From NCBI GenBank assembly GCA_029264225.1, contig JARICB010000264.1, positions 1 to 5,931 on the forward strand: a stretch of 5,931 nucleotides of DNA, in the 5' to 3' direction. The notes under the pieces were generated by a model. That model saw nothing but the letters and a program-made list of their open reading frames with translations, was not told where the DNA came from and did no database searches. Source of the DNA: Nocardioides sp. (lineage in GTDB: Bacteria; Actinomycetota; Actinomycetes; Propionibacteriales; Nocardioidaceae). Shown here piece by piece: positions 1-5,931 of the stretch. A program made the position numbers and the translations under genes. Position 1 is the first letter of the stretch. Every line of letters starts with the position of its first letter.

Positions 1-846
1 CCGGATCTTCTCGTCCCAGTCGAGGGTCATGAAACGCCACGTCGGGTCGACCAACGGGTTGACGACGGTCAGGTCGAGCCGGTGCCGATCGGCGATCTCA
101 CCCCAGTAGGCGACGCTGGCCCCACCCAGCGGGTCGGCGCCGATCCGCAGCCCGGCCTCGCGGACCCGGTCGAGGTCGAGCACCGAAGGCAGGTCATCGA
201 TGTAGGTGCCCATGAAGTCGTAGGCCCCGGCGACAGCCCTGGCGCGGGCGAAGGGCACCCGTCGTACGCCGTCGAGGCCAGCAGCGATCAGCGCGTTGGC
301 GCGCGCCGCGATCACGCTGGTGGCATCGGAATCTGCGGGCCCGCCGTGCGGCGGGTTGTACTTGAAGCCGCCGTCGGAGGGCGGGTTGTGCGAGGGGGTG
401 ATGACGATCCCGTCGGCAAGACCGGGCCCGCTCGAGCGGCCTGCGTTGGCTCGGATGATCGCGTGCGAGACCGCCGGGGTGGGCGTGTAGCCGTCGCGGT
501 CATCGACCAGCACCGTCACGTCGTTGGCGACCAGCACCTCCAGTGCGGTCGCCCACGCGGGCTCGGAGAGCGCATGGGTGTCGCGGCCCATGAACAAGGC
601 TCCGTCGTAACCCTGCTCTCGCCGGTAGTCGCAGATGGCCTGCGTGATCGCCGCGATGTGGGCCTCGTTGAACGACGTCTTGAGGCTGGAGCCGCGGTGT
701 CCGCTCGTACCGAACGCGACCTGCTGGTCGACGTTCTCGGGGTCCGGCTTGCCGGTGTAGTAGGTGGTGAGCAGATGCGGTACGTCGACCAGGTCGTCGG
801 GGAGGGCCAGGGTGCCGGCGCGGGACGTGTGTTCTGCGGGAGCCAT
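1..846 (-). CDS. pgm: Phosphoglucomutase, alpha-D-glucose-specific (N-terminal 282 residues, cut by window edge)
   Basis: This enzyme interconverts glucose 1-phosphate and glucose 6-phosphate in the cytoplasm, linking glycolysis with glycogen, trehalose and cell-wall sugar synthesis. Reading from ATG at 846 gives 282 codons open to position 1; the family is about 545 residues, so roughly half is missing. FGTSGHRG lies at residues 45-52. The phosphoserine loop TPSHNPP lies at 150-156, making Ser152 the catalytic phosphoryl carrier, followed by GGFKYNPPHGGPAD (159-172), which is close to the E. coli Pgm text as I recall it. The metal-binding DGDxDR loop would lie beyond the edge. The start is supported by GAGAGGA at 860-854, 7 nt upstream. 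The gene diverges from the nuclease-like gene across a gap holding a long palindrome. The GGFKYNPP text points to the glucose-specific bacterial Pgm subgroup rather than phosphomannomutase or GlmM. Confidence 0.96.
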   Translation of the reverse strand, partial: MAPAEHTSRAGTLALPDDLVDVPHLLTTYYTGKPDPENVDQQVAFGTSGHRGSSLKTSFNEAHIAAITQAICDYRREQGYDGALFMGRDTHALSEPAWATALEVLVANDVTVLVDDRDGYTPTPAVSHAIIRANAGRSSGPGLADGIVITPSHNPPSDGGFKYNPPHGGPADSDATSVIAARANALIAAGLDGVRRVPFARARAVAGAYDFMGTYIDDLPSVLDLDRVREAGLRIGADPLGGASVAYWGEIADRHRLDLTVVNPLVDPTWRFMTLDWDEKIR

Positions 847-901
847 GGGGTCATCCTCTCGTTTCACCAGGGCGGCGTCGAGACACGGTCGGCCTCGCCC
901 T

Positions 902-988
902 CGTAGACGCGCGGACATTGGTCGCCCCAGAGGTGGCGCCTGAGCGTGGCGAGCGGGCCGGCTCCCGACCATTGTCCGCGCGTCTACG
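902..988. repeat. Long imperfect palindrome, copy 1 (23-bp arms, 41-nt centre)
   Basis: The left arm is 902-924 and the right arm 966-988. They are inverted complements with 22 of 23 positions matching; the mismatch falls in the ACATTGG/ACAATGG stretch. The 41-nt centre shows little further pairing. The arm core AGACGCGCGGACATTGGTC (19 bp) recurs identically in the second palindrome at 1881-1970. It sits in the divergent gap between pgm and the nuclease-like gene, 55 bp upstream of the pgm start. It could be a repeated palindromic element, a regulatory cruciform or a boundary of an inserted segment; the sequence alone does not decide. Confidence 0.9.
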
Positions 989-1030
989 TGCCCTGTGGAT
1001 GAGCCGAGCGGGGCGTGGCCGATCTCCAGC

Positions 1031-1034
1031 AGGG
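1031..1034 (+). promoter_or_regulatory. Ribosome binding site that decides the nuclease-like gene start
   Basis: CAGGG ending at 1034 lies 8 nt before ATG 1043, a good Shine-Dalgarno placement. The earlier in-frame GTG at 995 begins only 7 nt after the palindrome arm and has no purine-rich site at proper distance, so 1043 is preferred. ATG 1058 is a weaker alternative. Confidence 0.6.
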
Positions 1035-1042
1035 TGAACCCT

Positions 1043-1990
1043 ATGGATGTGGTCACGATGATCGAGCGCGCGGGTGGGCTCTCCACCCGGGCCGCACTCG
1101 TCGCCGCGACCAGCCGTCAGGAGGTCGACCGGGCGCTCCGCGAGGGGGCCGTGATCCGCACCGGGCAGGGCCGCTATGCCCTGCCGGGCGTGAGCGAGGC
1201 AGCCCGCACCGCGCACGGCATGAACGCGATCCTCAGCCTCACCAGCGCCGCGCTCACCCACGGCTGGGAGGTCAAGACCCCTCCACAGAAACCCCACGTC
1301 CTGTTCCCGCGCAAGCGCAACATCCCACCGCTGTGGCGAGACCGAGTGATCGTGCACCGTGGCGACCTGACCATCGATGAGATCACGATGGGCGCCACCA
1401 ATCGGGAACTGACGCTCACCCAGTGTCTGCGCCTACTTCCCTACGACGAGGCGCTGGTCGTTGCCGACGCAGCACTGCGGCACGGCGAGGAGGCAGCACT
1501 GCGCCGGGCGGTCGCGTCGGTGCACGGGCGCGGAGAAACCAAGGCGCAGCGAGTCGGTGCCGCCGCGCGAGGTGAATCGGCCAACGTCTTCGAATCCGTC
1601 ACCCGTGCCATCTGCCACACCGTTCCCGGCCTTCACGTGGAACCCCAGGTGGTCATCTCGAGCTCGACGTGCTGGGCGCGTCCCGATCTCGTCGACCTGG
1701 AGCGGAGGATCGTGATCGAGTGCGACTCCTTCGAGTTCCACGCCAGCCGCGAGGGGTTCCGCAAGGATGTGCGGCGCTACACGCTGCTGGTGGCCGACGG
1801 CTGGGTGGTGCTGCGTTTCACCTGGGAGGACGTGATGTTCCGGCCGGCATGGGTCCGCGCACTACTGCTCCGGGTCGTGGGCGCAGACGCGCGGACATTG
1901 GTCCACGGTGCCTGGCCCTTCACCGCCTGGGGCGACGGCCAGGCCCCGACCAATGTCCGCGTGTCTACGCAGGGGACGCGGGTCAGCTGA
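1043..1990 (+). CDS. AbiEi-antitoxin-like N-terminus with DUF559/Vsr-like endonuclease C-terminus
   Basis: A 315-residue protein. Residues about 6-50 ([14 protein letters not shown] to [11 protein letters not shown]) look like the winged-helix domain of AbiEi-type antitoxins: a helix entering the ALVAA segment, a recognition helix, then a Gly/Tyr wing ending in ALPG. The middle, to about residue 165, resembles the rest of AbiEi. Residues about 210-278 match the DUF559 nuclease-like fold. The visible acidic set is Asp215 and Asp218 in RPDLVD, then Glu226 and Asp228 in IECDSFEFH, with His233 and the typical [21 protein letters not shown] strands. The family is a common orphan in actinobacteria with no settled function; DNA cleavage or DNA-binding control is inferred. 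No AbiEii-like toxin partner lies beside it. Residues 280-315 are encoded by a palindromic repeat, so the tail is probably not ancestral. The stop overlaps glyA convergently by 8 bp. Confidence 0.85.
   Translation: MDVVTMIERAGGLSTRAALVAATSRQEVDRALREGAVIRTGQGRYALPGVSEAARTAHGMNAILSLTSAALTHGWEVKTPPQKPHVLFPRKRNIPPLWRDRVIVHRGDLTIDEITMGATNRELTLTQCLRLLPYDEALVVADAALRHGEEAALRRAVASVHGRGETKAQRVGAAARGESANVFESVTRAICHTVPGLHVEPQVVISSSTCWARPDLVDLERRIVIECDSFEFHASREGFRKDVRRYTLLVADGWVVLRFTWEDVMFRPAWVRALLLRVVGADARTLVHGAWPFTAWGDGQAPTNVRVSTQGTRVS
1881..1970. repeat. Long imperfect palindrome, copy 2 (same family as 902-988)
   Basis: The outer arms are 1881-1903 and 1948-1970, matching at 21 of 23 positions. An inner stem continues at 1907-1917 with 1937-1947 (10 of 11), leaving a 19-nt loop at 1918-1936 and a 3-nt bulge. 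The left arm shares the 19-bp core AGACGCGCGGACATTGGTC with copy 1, while the centres of the two copies are unrelated. It lies inside the 3' end of the nuclease-like gene and begins 12 bp beyond the glyA stop. Either strand's transcript would fold into a strong hairpin, so it may serve as a terminator for glyA, although no T-tract follows it. Confidence 0.9.
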
Positions 1991-3419
1991 GTTCGAGACC
2001 CGGGTAGAGCGGGTGCTTGTCCAGCAGCTCGTCGGCAGCGGCCTGGACCCGGCCGGCGACACCGTCGGCGACGACGTAGGACGCCTTGCTGGGCCCGCCC
2101 GCCTTGGTGGTGCCGGGCTGGGTGTTGGTCAGCACCTCGAGGATCAGCTCCGAGACCCGGTCGAACTCGTCGTGGCCGAAGCCGCGGGTGGTCAGCGCCG
2201 GGGTGCCGAGACGGATACCGGAGGTGTACCAGGCACCGTTGGGGTCGCCCGGGATCGAGTTGCGGTTGGTCACGACACCGGCGTCGAGCAGCGCCGACTC
2301 GGCCTGCCGACCGGTCAGCCCGAAGCCCGAGACATCGAGCAGGACGATGTGGTTGTCGGTGCCACCGGTCACCAGTCGGGCATCGCGCTTGAGGAACCCG
2401 TCGGCCAGCGACTTGGCGTTGTCGGCGACCGCTTGTGCGTAGGTCTGGAACGAGGGCTGGCGAGCCTCGGCCAGGGCCACGGCCTTGGCCGCCATGACGT
2501 GGGAGAGCGGGCCGCCGAGCACCATCGGGCAGCCGCGGTCGACGTCGGCCGCGAACTCCTCCTGGGCCAACACCATGCCGCCGCGTGGTCCACGCAGTGA
2601 CTTGTGGGTGGTGGTCGTGGTGATGTGGGCGTAGGGGATGGGGTCCTCTTCGCCGGTGAAGACCTTGCCGGCCACCAGGCCGGCGAAGTGAGCCATGTCG
2701 ACCATCAGCACGGCGCCGACCTCGTCGGCGATCTCGCGCATCTTGGCGAAGTTCACCCGGCGGGGGTACGCCGAATAGCCGGCCACCAGGACGAGCGGCT
2801 TGAACTCGCGTGCCTTGGCGGCAACGGCGGCGTAGTCGAGCAGACCCGTCTCGGGGTCGGTGCCGTACTGCTGCTGGTGGAACATCTTGCCGCTGATGTT
2901 GGGCCGGAATCCGTGCGTGAGGTGCCCACCGGCGTCGAGTGACATGCCGAGCAGGCGCTGGTTGCCGAACTCGTGGCGCAGCGTCTCCCAGTCGGCCTCG
3001 GTGAGGTCATTGACGTTCTTGGCCTGCATCTTCTTCAGGTACGGCGTCTCGACGCGGTTGGCCAGGATCGACCAGAAGGCGACCAGGTTGGCGTCGATCC
3101 CCGAGTGCGGCTGTACGTAGGCGTAGGGCGCTCCGAACAGTTCGCGGGCGTGCTCGGCGGCCAGCGACTCGACGGTGTCGACGTTCTGGCAGGCGGCGTA
3201 GAACCGGTGACCCACCGTGCCCTCGGCGTACTTGTCGCTGAACCAGGTGCCCATGGTCAACAGGACGGCCGGAGACGCGTAGTTCTCCGAAGCGATCAGC
3301 TTGAGCGATCCTCGCTGGTCGGTCAGTTCCTGTCGCGTCGCTTCGGCGATCCTCGGCTCGACCGAGCCGATCACCTCGAGGGCCTGCCGGTACACGCTGC
3401 TGAGCAAGGAGTCGGTCAT
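1983..3419 (-). CDS. glyA: Serine hydroxymethyltransferase, long (chlamydial/actinobacterial) form
   Basis: This PLP enzyme converts serine plus tetrahydrofolate to glycine plus 5,10-methylene-tetrahydrofolate in the cytoplasm. The 478-residue product is complete, against about 417 in E. coli GlyA. Visible landmarks are LIASENY (41-47), KYAEG with Glu66, FY at 73-74 where E. coli has YY, Asp241 and His244 in DMAHFAGL, the PLP lysine Lys273 in [15 protein letters not shown], and the carboxylate-binding Arg403 in IRLGTPA. The extra length is mostly an insertion near residues 121-160 plus a C-terminal extension ending [10 protein letters not shown], as in chlamydial GlyA and its actinobacterial relatives. 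ATG 3419 is chosen because the protein family starts there; an in-frame GTG at 3467 would add 16 unlikely residues. There is no Shine-Dalgarno site, but a -10-like TAGTCT sits 7 nt upstream, suggesting a leaderless message. Confidence 0.96.
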   Translation of the reverse strand: MTDSLLSSVYRQALEVIGSVEPRIAEATRQELTDQRGSLKLIASENYASPAVLLTMGTWFSDKYAEGTVGHRFYAACQNVDTVESLAAEHARELFGAPYAYVQPHSGIDANLVAFWSILANRVETPYLKKMQAKNVNDLTEADWETLRHEFGNQRLLGMSLDAGGHLTHGFRPNISGKMFHQQQYGTDPETGLLDYAAVAAKAREFKPLVLVAGYSAYPRRVNFAKMREIADEVGAVLMVDMAHFAGLVAGKVFTGEEDPIPYAHITTTTTHKSLRGPRGGMVLAQEEFAADVDRGCPMVLGGPLSHVMAAKAVALAEARQPSFQTYAQAVADNAKSLADGFLKRDARLVTGGTDNHIVLLDVSGFGLTGRQAESALLDAGVVTNRNSIPGDPNGAWYTSGIRLGTPALTTRGFGHDEFDRVSELILEVLTNTQPGTTKAGGPSKASYVVADGVAGRVQAAADELLDKHPLYPGLELS

Positions 3420-3426
3420 AGGGCCA

Positions 3427-3432
3427 AGACTA
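3427..3432 (-). promoter_or_regulatory. Candidate -10 box for a leaderless glyA transcript
   Basis: On the minus strand TAGTCT fits the actinobacterial TANNNT -10 pattern and ends 7 nt before the A of the glyA ATG, the spacing expected if transcription starts at the start codon. No convincing -35 is seen. This would explain the missing Shine-Dalgarno site. Confidence 0.35.
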
Positions 3433-3451
3433 GAGCCCGTCGAGCATTGAG

Positions 3452-3480
3452 CGGACACGACGTCCACGTCGGGTTAGCCT
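3452..3480 (+). promoter_or_regulatory. Candidate promoter of the arylsulfotransferase-like gene
   Basis: CGGACA at 3452-3457 shares GACA with the -35 consensus. It is followed after exactly 17 nt by TAGCCT at 3475-3480 (TANNNT type). Initiation would fall near 3487, just ahead of the Shine-Dalgarno site GAAGGG (3493-3498), which lies 7 nt before ATG 3506. The match is modest and based on pattern only. Confidence 0.3.
3458..3471. promoter_or_regulatory. 14-bp inverted repeat in the divergent gap, possible operator
   Basis: CGACGT-CC-ACGTCG has perfect 6-bp arms around a 2-bp centre. It sits inside the spacer of the proposed promoter for the plus-strand gene and 39 bp upstream of the glyA start, so a bound dimeric repressor could affect one or both divergent genes. 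In GC-rich DNA a repeat this short can also occur by chance. Confidence 0.3.
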
Positions 3481-3544
3481 GCGCACACCGACGAAGGGTG
3501 GTGACATGCGAAGGCGTGTCTGGGCGGTCCTGATGACCGCACTC

Positions 3545-3560
3545 CTGTCTCTGGCGCGCT
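3545..3560 (+). other. Frameshift site 1, in the signal peptide
   Basis: The frame from ATG 3506 reads MRRRVWAVLMTALLSL and, if unshifted, ends at a TGA (3611-3613) after about 35 codons. The downstream frame reads ALAPWGNPIAAQAAGSPTL and runs into the conserved protein. One missing base, placed most simply in the codon at 3554-3555 (residue 17), joins a normal signal peptide. The alternative start TTG 3610 would discard the whole export signal. Confidence 0.75.
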
Positions 3561-4257
3561 GGCGCCGTGGGGAAATCCGATTGCCGCCCAGGCTGCGGGC
3601 AGCCCGACATTGAAGGTCGCCGGCACGGCAACCATCTATCCGGCATTCGACCCTGAGATCTTGCGCTACGGCGTGCACCCCGCCAGCGACGGCTCCCTGG
3701 GCCTGGCGGTCACGGGCGCCAGCGCCGTGTGGTTCAACGGGGTCCCCGACCCCGACGCACACACCACCTTGTCCTTACTCACAGCAGGCGCGGAGGTCTC
3801 GGTCTTCATCGAGCACAACGGCACGCGACGTGCCTACGCGCTCTACGTGCTGCCCACCGGTTTTCCGACTCTGGCGGCAAGCGCAACCGGGGCCGACCTA
3901 CAACCGGGGAACGTGGCGTTGACGCTCAGCCGCTACGACAACGTGTCGCCGCTGTTCGAGGCGATCGTGGACCGGCACGGCGTGCCGGTCTATACCCGCC
4001 CCCACCGCGAACGCGTGCTGGACCTGAAGATGGCCGCCAACGGCCGGTTCACGGTGCACCGACCCACGACCACCCCGGGAAGAACCGGTGGCGCCCTGGT
4101 TGAACTCGATGACCAGTTCCGCGAACTGCGCCGGATCGAGACGACCGGTCTCCGCAACACCGACGACCACGACTCGCTCCTACTTCCTGACGGGTCACGC
4201 TGGTTGACGGCCTACGAAGAGAACTCCGTGACGAACAAGATAGACTCGCTCATCCAG

Positions 4258-4278
4258 CATGTGGCAAGCAAGGCACGG
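4258..4278 (+). other. Frameshift site 2, inside the ASST propeller
   Basis: Upstream the frame reads TNKIDSLIQHV up to 4263. Downstream a different frame reads KQGTVDFQWSSAPHLSE from 4266. A single missing base in the codon at 4264-4265 (residue 254) restores a typical ASST blade. Without it the first frame drifts into Arg/Ser/Pro-rich text and stops at 4405-4407. Confidence 0.8.
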
Positions 4279-5742
4279 TGGACTTCCAGTGGTCGAGCGC
4301 GCCGCACCTCAGCGAGACGCTCTCGCCGGCCGATCCCGACTACGCCCACATCAACTCCATCGCCATCCAGCCCAATGGCGACGTTCTGGCCTCCTTCCGG
4401 CACCTGAGTTCGGTCTTCCTGATCGCCAGCAAGCCCCACGACGGCCATCTGCCGGGTGATGTCATCTGGAAACTAGGGGGCCGCGACAGCGACTTCACCT
4501 TCCCACCCGGCGACGGTGGGCCCTGCGCCCAGCACTCCGCATCGGTGCTCCCGAACGGCAACGTGCTGCTCTTTGACAACGGCTCCTTCCACTTCGGCAA
4601 CCTCTGCATCGACCCATCTGCCCCGCAATCACCGCCCATCCAGCGCAATTCAACGAGAGTCGTCGAGTTTGCGCTGGATACCGCAGCCCACACCGCGGAG
4701 GTGGTCCGCACCTACGGGCCACTCGACCGGTATTCGTGGTTCATGGGCTCAGTCGCCAGGCTCGCGAACGGCAACACGCTGATCGGCTGGTCTGCCGACA
4801 CCCGTGCCATCTCCACCGAAAGCGATCTCACCGGCGCAACGATCTGGACGCTCGCAGACACCGGGAGGAACCAGGACGGCAGCCTCGGCGCGGCCTACTT
4901 CAGCTATCGGGCGACTCTGGTGCCAGCGCGCGACGGATTCGACCCGGAGATCGAACTCGAGGCCCCGGCCGACGGTGCGGTGCTTACCCAGGGCGCATCG
5001 GCGCCGATCCACTTCGCGTGCACCGACCGGGGCGGCTCGACGCTTCAGACCTGCGAAGGTCCGGCGGGCCGCCATCTCGACACCTCGACCGTCGGCACTC
5101 ACACCTGGTCGGTCGCGGCACGGGACGGCGCCGGTCGGGCGAGTCACGTGACCCGCTCCTACACGGTGGTCACCGGCCCCACTGGGCCGACAGCGTCCCC
5201 ACCCCCCGCGACCACGCCCCCAACCCCCGCTCCCCCAGCAACCACTCCCTCTGGGAGCGCCGGCGGCCCTGATCTCGCGCTGCGAGTTCTCCCTCGCGGC
5301 CGCTGGGTCGGCGCCAACGAGTCGACGCCACGTCGCCAGCGGGCCCGCACCACAATGCCGGCACCAGGTGACGTCCGCACGGCTCGGTTGCGGGTCACCA
5401 ATACCGACATCAACGCCACTCGGGTGCGGCTCCGGGCACCTCGCACGCTCGGTCGCGGCGCCATCGACATTTCCTACACCTCGGGCGGAGTGACCTACAC
5501 GGACACATCGGATGGGCGTGGTTGGCGGACCCCCGTGCTCGCCCCCGGTGCGAGTTGGCAGGTGAACGTCCGCGTCACTGCGCGTCGCAGGCCTGCACGA
5601 TTCGCCACGAAACTGAAGATTCGGGCGAGTGCCAGAGGCTGGCAGGACCGGGTGGATCTCGTGCTCCGGCGCCACTGACAGTGACACGGAATGTGACGTA
5701 GGTCGCAGTCGTACCCTCGCCCCCGCCTAGCGACACCTTGGT

Positions 5743-5778
5743 CGTCTCATTCTGCGGACAACCGTCTCACTCTGCAAG
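5743..5778. repeat. Two direct repeats of CGTCTCAYTCTGC at 20-bp spacing
   Basis: CGTCTCATTCTGC (5743-5755) and CGTCTCACTCTGC (5763-5775) differ at one position and start exactly 20 bp apart, about two helical turns. Such helically phased direct repeats occur as regulator binding sites and in the terminal multi-repeat regions of some insertion sequences. Neither reading is proven here. Confidence 0.65.
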
Positions 5779-5810
5779 ATTGGAGGTTGTGGACCCGGTG
5801 TCCGAACGTT

Positions 5811-5831
5811 GAGACTCCTTGACATGAGTCT
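5811..5831. repeat. Inverted repeat GAGACTC-N7-GAGTCTC
   Basis: Perfect 7-bp arms at 5811-5817 and 5825-5831 flank CTTGACAT-type sequence that includes TTGACA (5819-5824). The arms carry the same GTCTC core as the direct repeats 35-65 bp upstream, so the four GTCTC units may form one binding array. No matching -10 box is seen after TTGACA. Confidence 0.55.
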
Positions 5832-5931
5832 CGCTGCCACCCATGCGCACCTTGTGGTCCGACGCCACGTGGACCTGATGCGTACGGGCAGCATGACCTG
5901 TTGGCCTCGCTGATTTCGCCGTCCATCCCCA

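Larger units (their letters stand above)
3506..5678 (+). pseudogene. Secreted arylsulfotransferase (ASST)-family protein, broken by two -1 frameshifts
   Basis: Restoring one base near 3555 and one near 4265 gives a 724-residue protein from ATG 3506 (Shine-Dalgarno GAAGGG 7 nt upstream). Residue numbers below are for that reconstruction. Residues 1-31 form a signal peptide: MRRR, a hydrophobic core, then a likely cleavage near AQAAG. Residues 36-125 resemble a cadherin-like beta sandwich. Residues about 130-475 are an ASST-type propeller with repeating blade motifs: HDSLLLPDGS (His222), HINSIAIQPNGD (His282), HSASVLPNGN (His344) and GSVARLANGN. An Ig-like domain at about 479-556 carries two Cys (506, 517). 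A Thr/Pro-rich linker spans about 558-588, and a C-terminal beta domain runs 589-724. ASST enzymes transfer sulfate between phenolic compounds; the substrate here cannot be told. Little other decay is seen, so this may be a recent mutation or sequence errors in a working gene. Confidence 0.8.
5679..5931. other. Right-hand 253 bp without a convincing gene
   Basis: After the TGA at 5676-5678 no frame on either strand gives a recognisable protein. A 29-codon frame starts at ATG 5824 and ends at 5913 without a Shine-Dalgarno site. No terminator with a T-tract is seen behind the arylsulfotransferase gene; the only palindrome there is a 5-bp-arm CACTGACAGTG at its stop. The stretch holds the short repeats listed separately and may be the upstream region of a gene, or the edge of a mobile element, lying past the window. 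Confidence 0.6.

Noticed and set aside
82..906. A 274-codon plus-strand frame opposite pgm
   Set aside because: It is antisense to a clearly recognisable phosphoglucomutase; its Gly/Arg/Val-rich text has no domain sense and arises from GC-rich codon bias.
902..988. CRISPR or tRNA interpretation of the repeated palindromes
   Set aside because: Only two palindromes nearly 1 kb apart with a gene between them; no regular spacers, and no tRNA T-loop or acceptor features.
995..1042. Earlier GTG start for the nuclease-like gene
   Set aside because: It adds 16 residues without family resemblance, begins beside the palindrome and lacks a Shine-Dalgarno site; ATG 1043 has one.
3420..3505. Possible riboswitch (glycine or folate type) ahead of glyA
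   Set aside because: The glyA ATG lies 86 bp from the divergent start and appears leaderless; there is no room for an aptamer and no recognisable conserved core.
1908..3533. Long plus-strand frames opposite glyA (for example 1908-2600 and 2973-3533)
   Set aside because: Shadows of the glyA coding sequence, which is conserved over its full length on the other strand.
5673..5683. CACTGACAGTG as a terminator of the arylsulfotransferase gene
   Set aside because: Only 5-bp arms with a 1-nt centre, too small for a stable hairpin and without a T-tract.
4749..5687. A 312-codon minus-strand frame opposite the arylsulfotransferase gene
   Set aside because: Low-complexity Arg/Gly-rich translation, no Shine-Dalgarno site, and it lies over a frame with clear propeller and Ig-like motifs.
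5823..5931. Open frame to the right edge ending in LLASLISPSIP, and a 29-codon frame from ATG 5824
   Set aside because: The first loosely recalls the SIAPSIYG segment of MCM helicases but is about a dozen residues, has no ATG/GTG start and is cut by the edge; the second stops at 5913 without a ribosome site. Neither supports a gene call.

Overview
The window is GC-rich and shows strong actinobacterial character: G/C-ending codons, short intergenic gaps, and the kinds of proteins present. The gene content fits Nocardioidaceae or a near relative. That placement is inferred from protein style; there is no marker gene here to settle it.

Layout. Positions 1-846 (minus) hold the N-terminal half of a phosphoglucomutase (pgm), cut by the left edge. 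A 196-bp divergent gap follows and contains a long imperfect palindrome (902-988). At 1043-1990 (plus) is a two-domain protein with an AbiEi-antitoxin-like N-terminus and a DUF559/Vsr-like PD-(D/E)XK nuclease C-terminus. Its last 36 codons are read through a second palindrome of the same family (1881-1970). Its stop overlaps by 8 bp the convergent stop of glyA (3419-1983, minus), a long-form serine hydroxymethyltransferase. An 86-bp divergent gap with a 14-bp inverted repeat separates glyA from a secreted arylsulfotransferase-family gene (3506-5678, plus). That gene is interrupted by two single-base frameshifts. The last 253 bp have no convincing gene but carry short direct and inverted repeats, possibly the edge of a mobile element or a promoter region.

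How the parts relate. pgm (glucose-1-P/glucose-6-P interconversion) and glyA (serine/glycine and one-carbon folate metabolism) are housekeeping genes with no evident functional link to each other. The nuclease-like gene between them is bracketed by two palindromes sharing a 19-bp identical core, so the 902-1970 segment looks like an accessory unit placed between core genes. The arylsulfotransferase gene is a separate divergent unit. The most unusual points are the palindrome pair around the nuclease gene, the palindrome-derived protein tail, and the doubly frameshifted but otherwise undecayed secreted enzyme. No complete new multi-gene system is visible.
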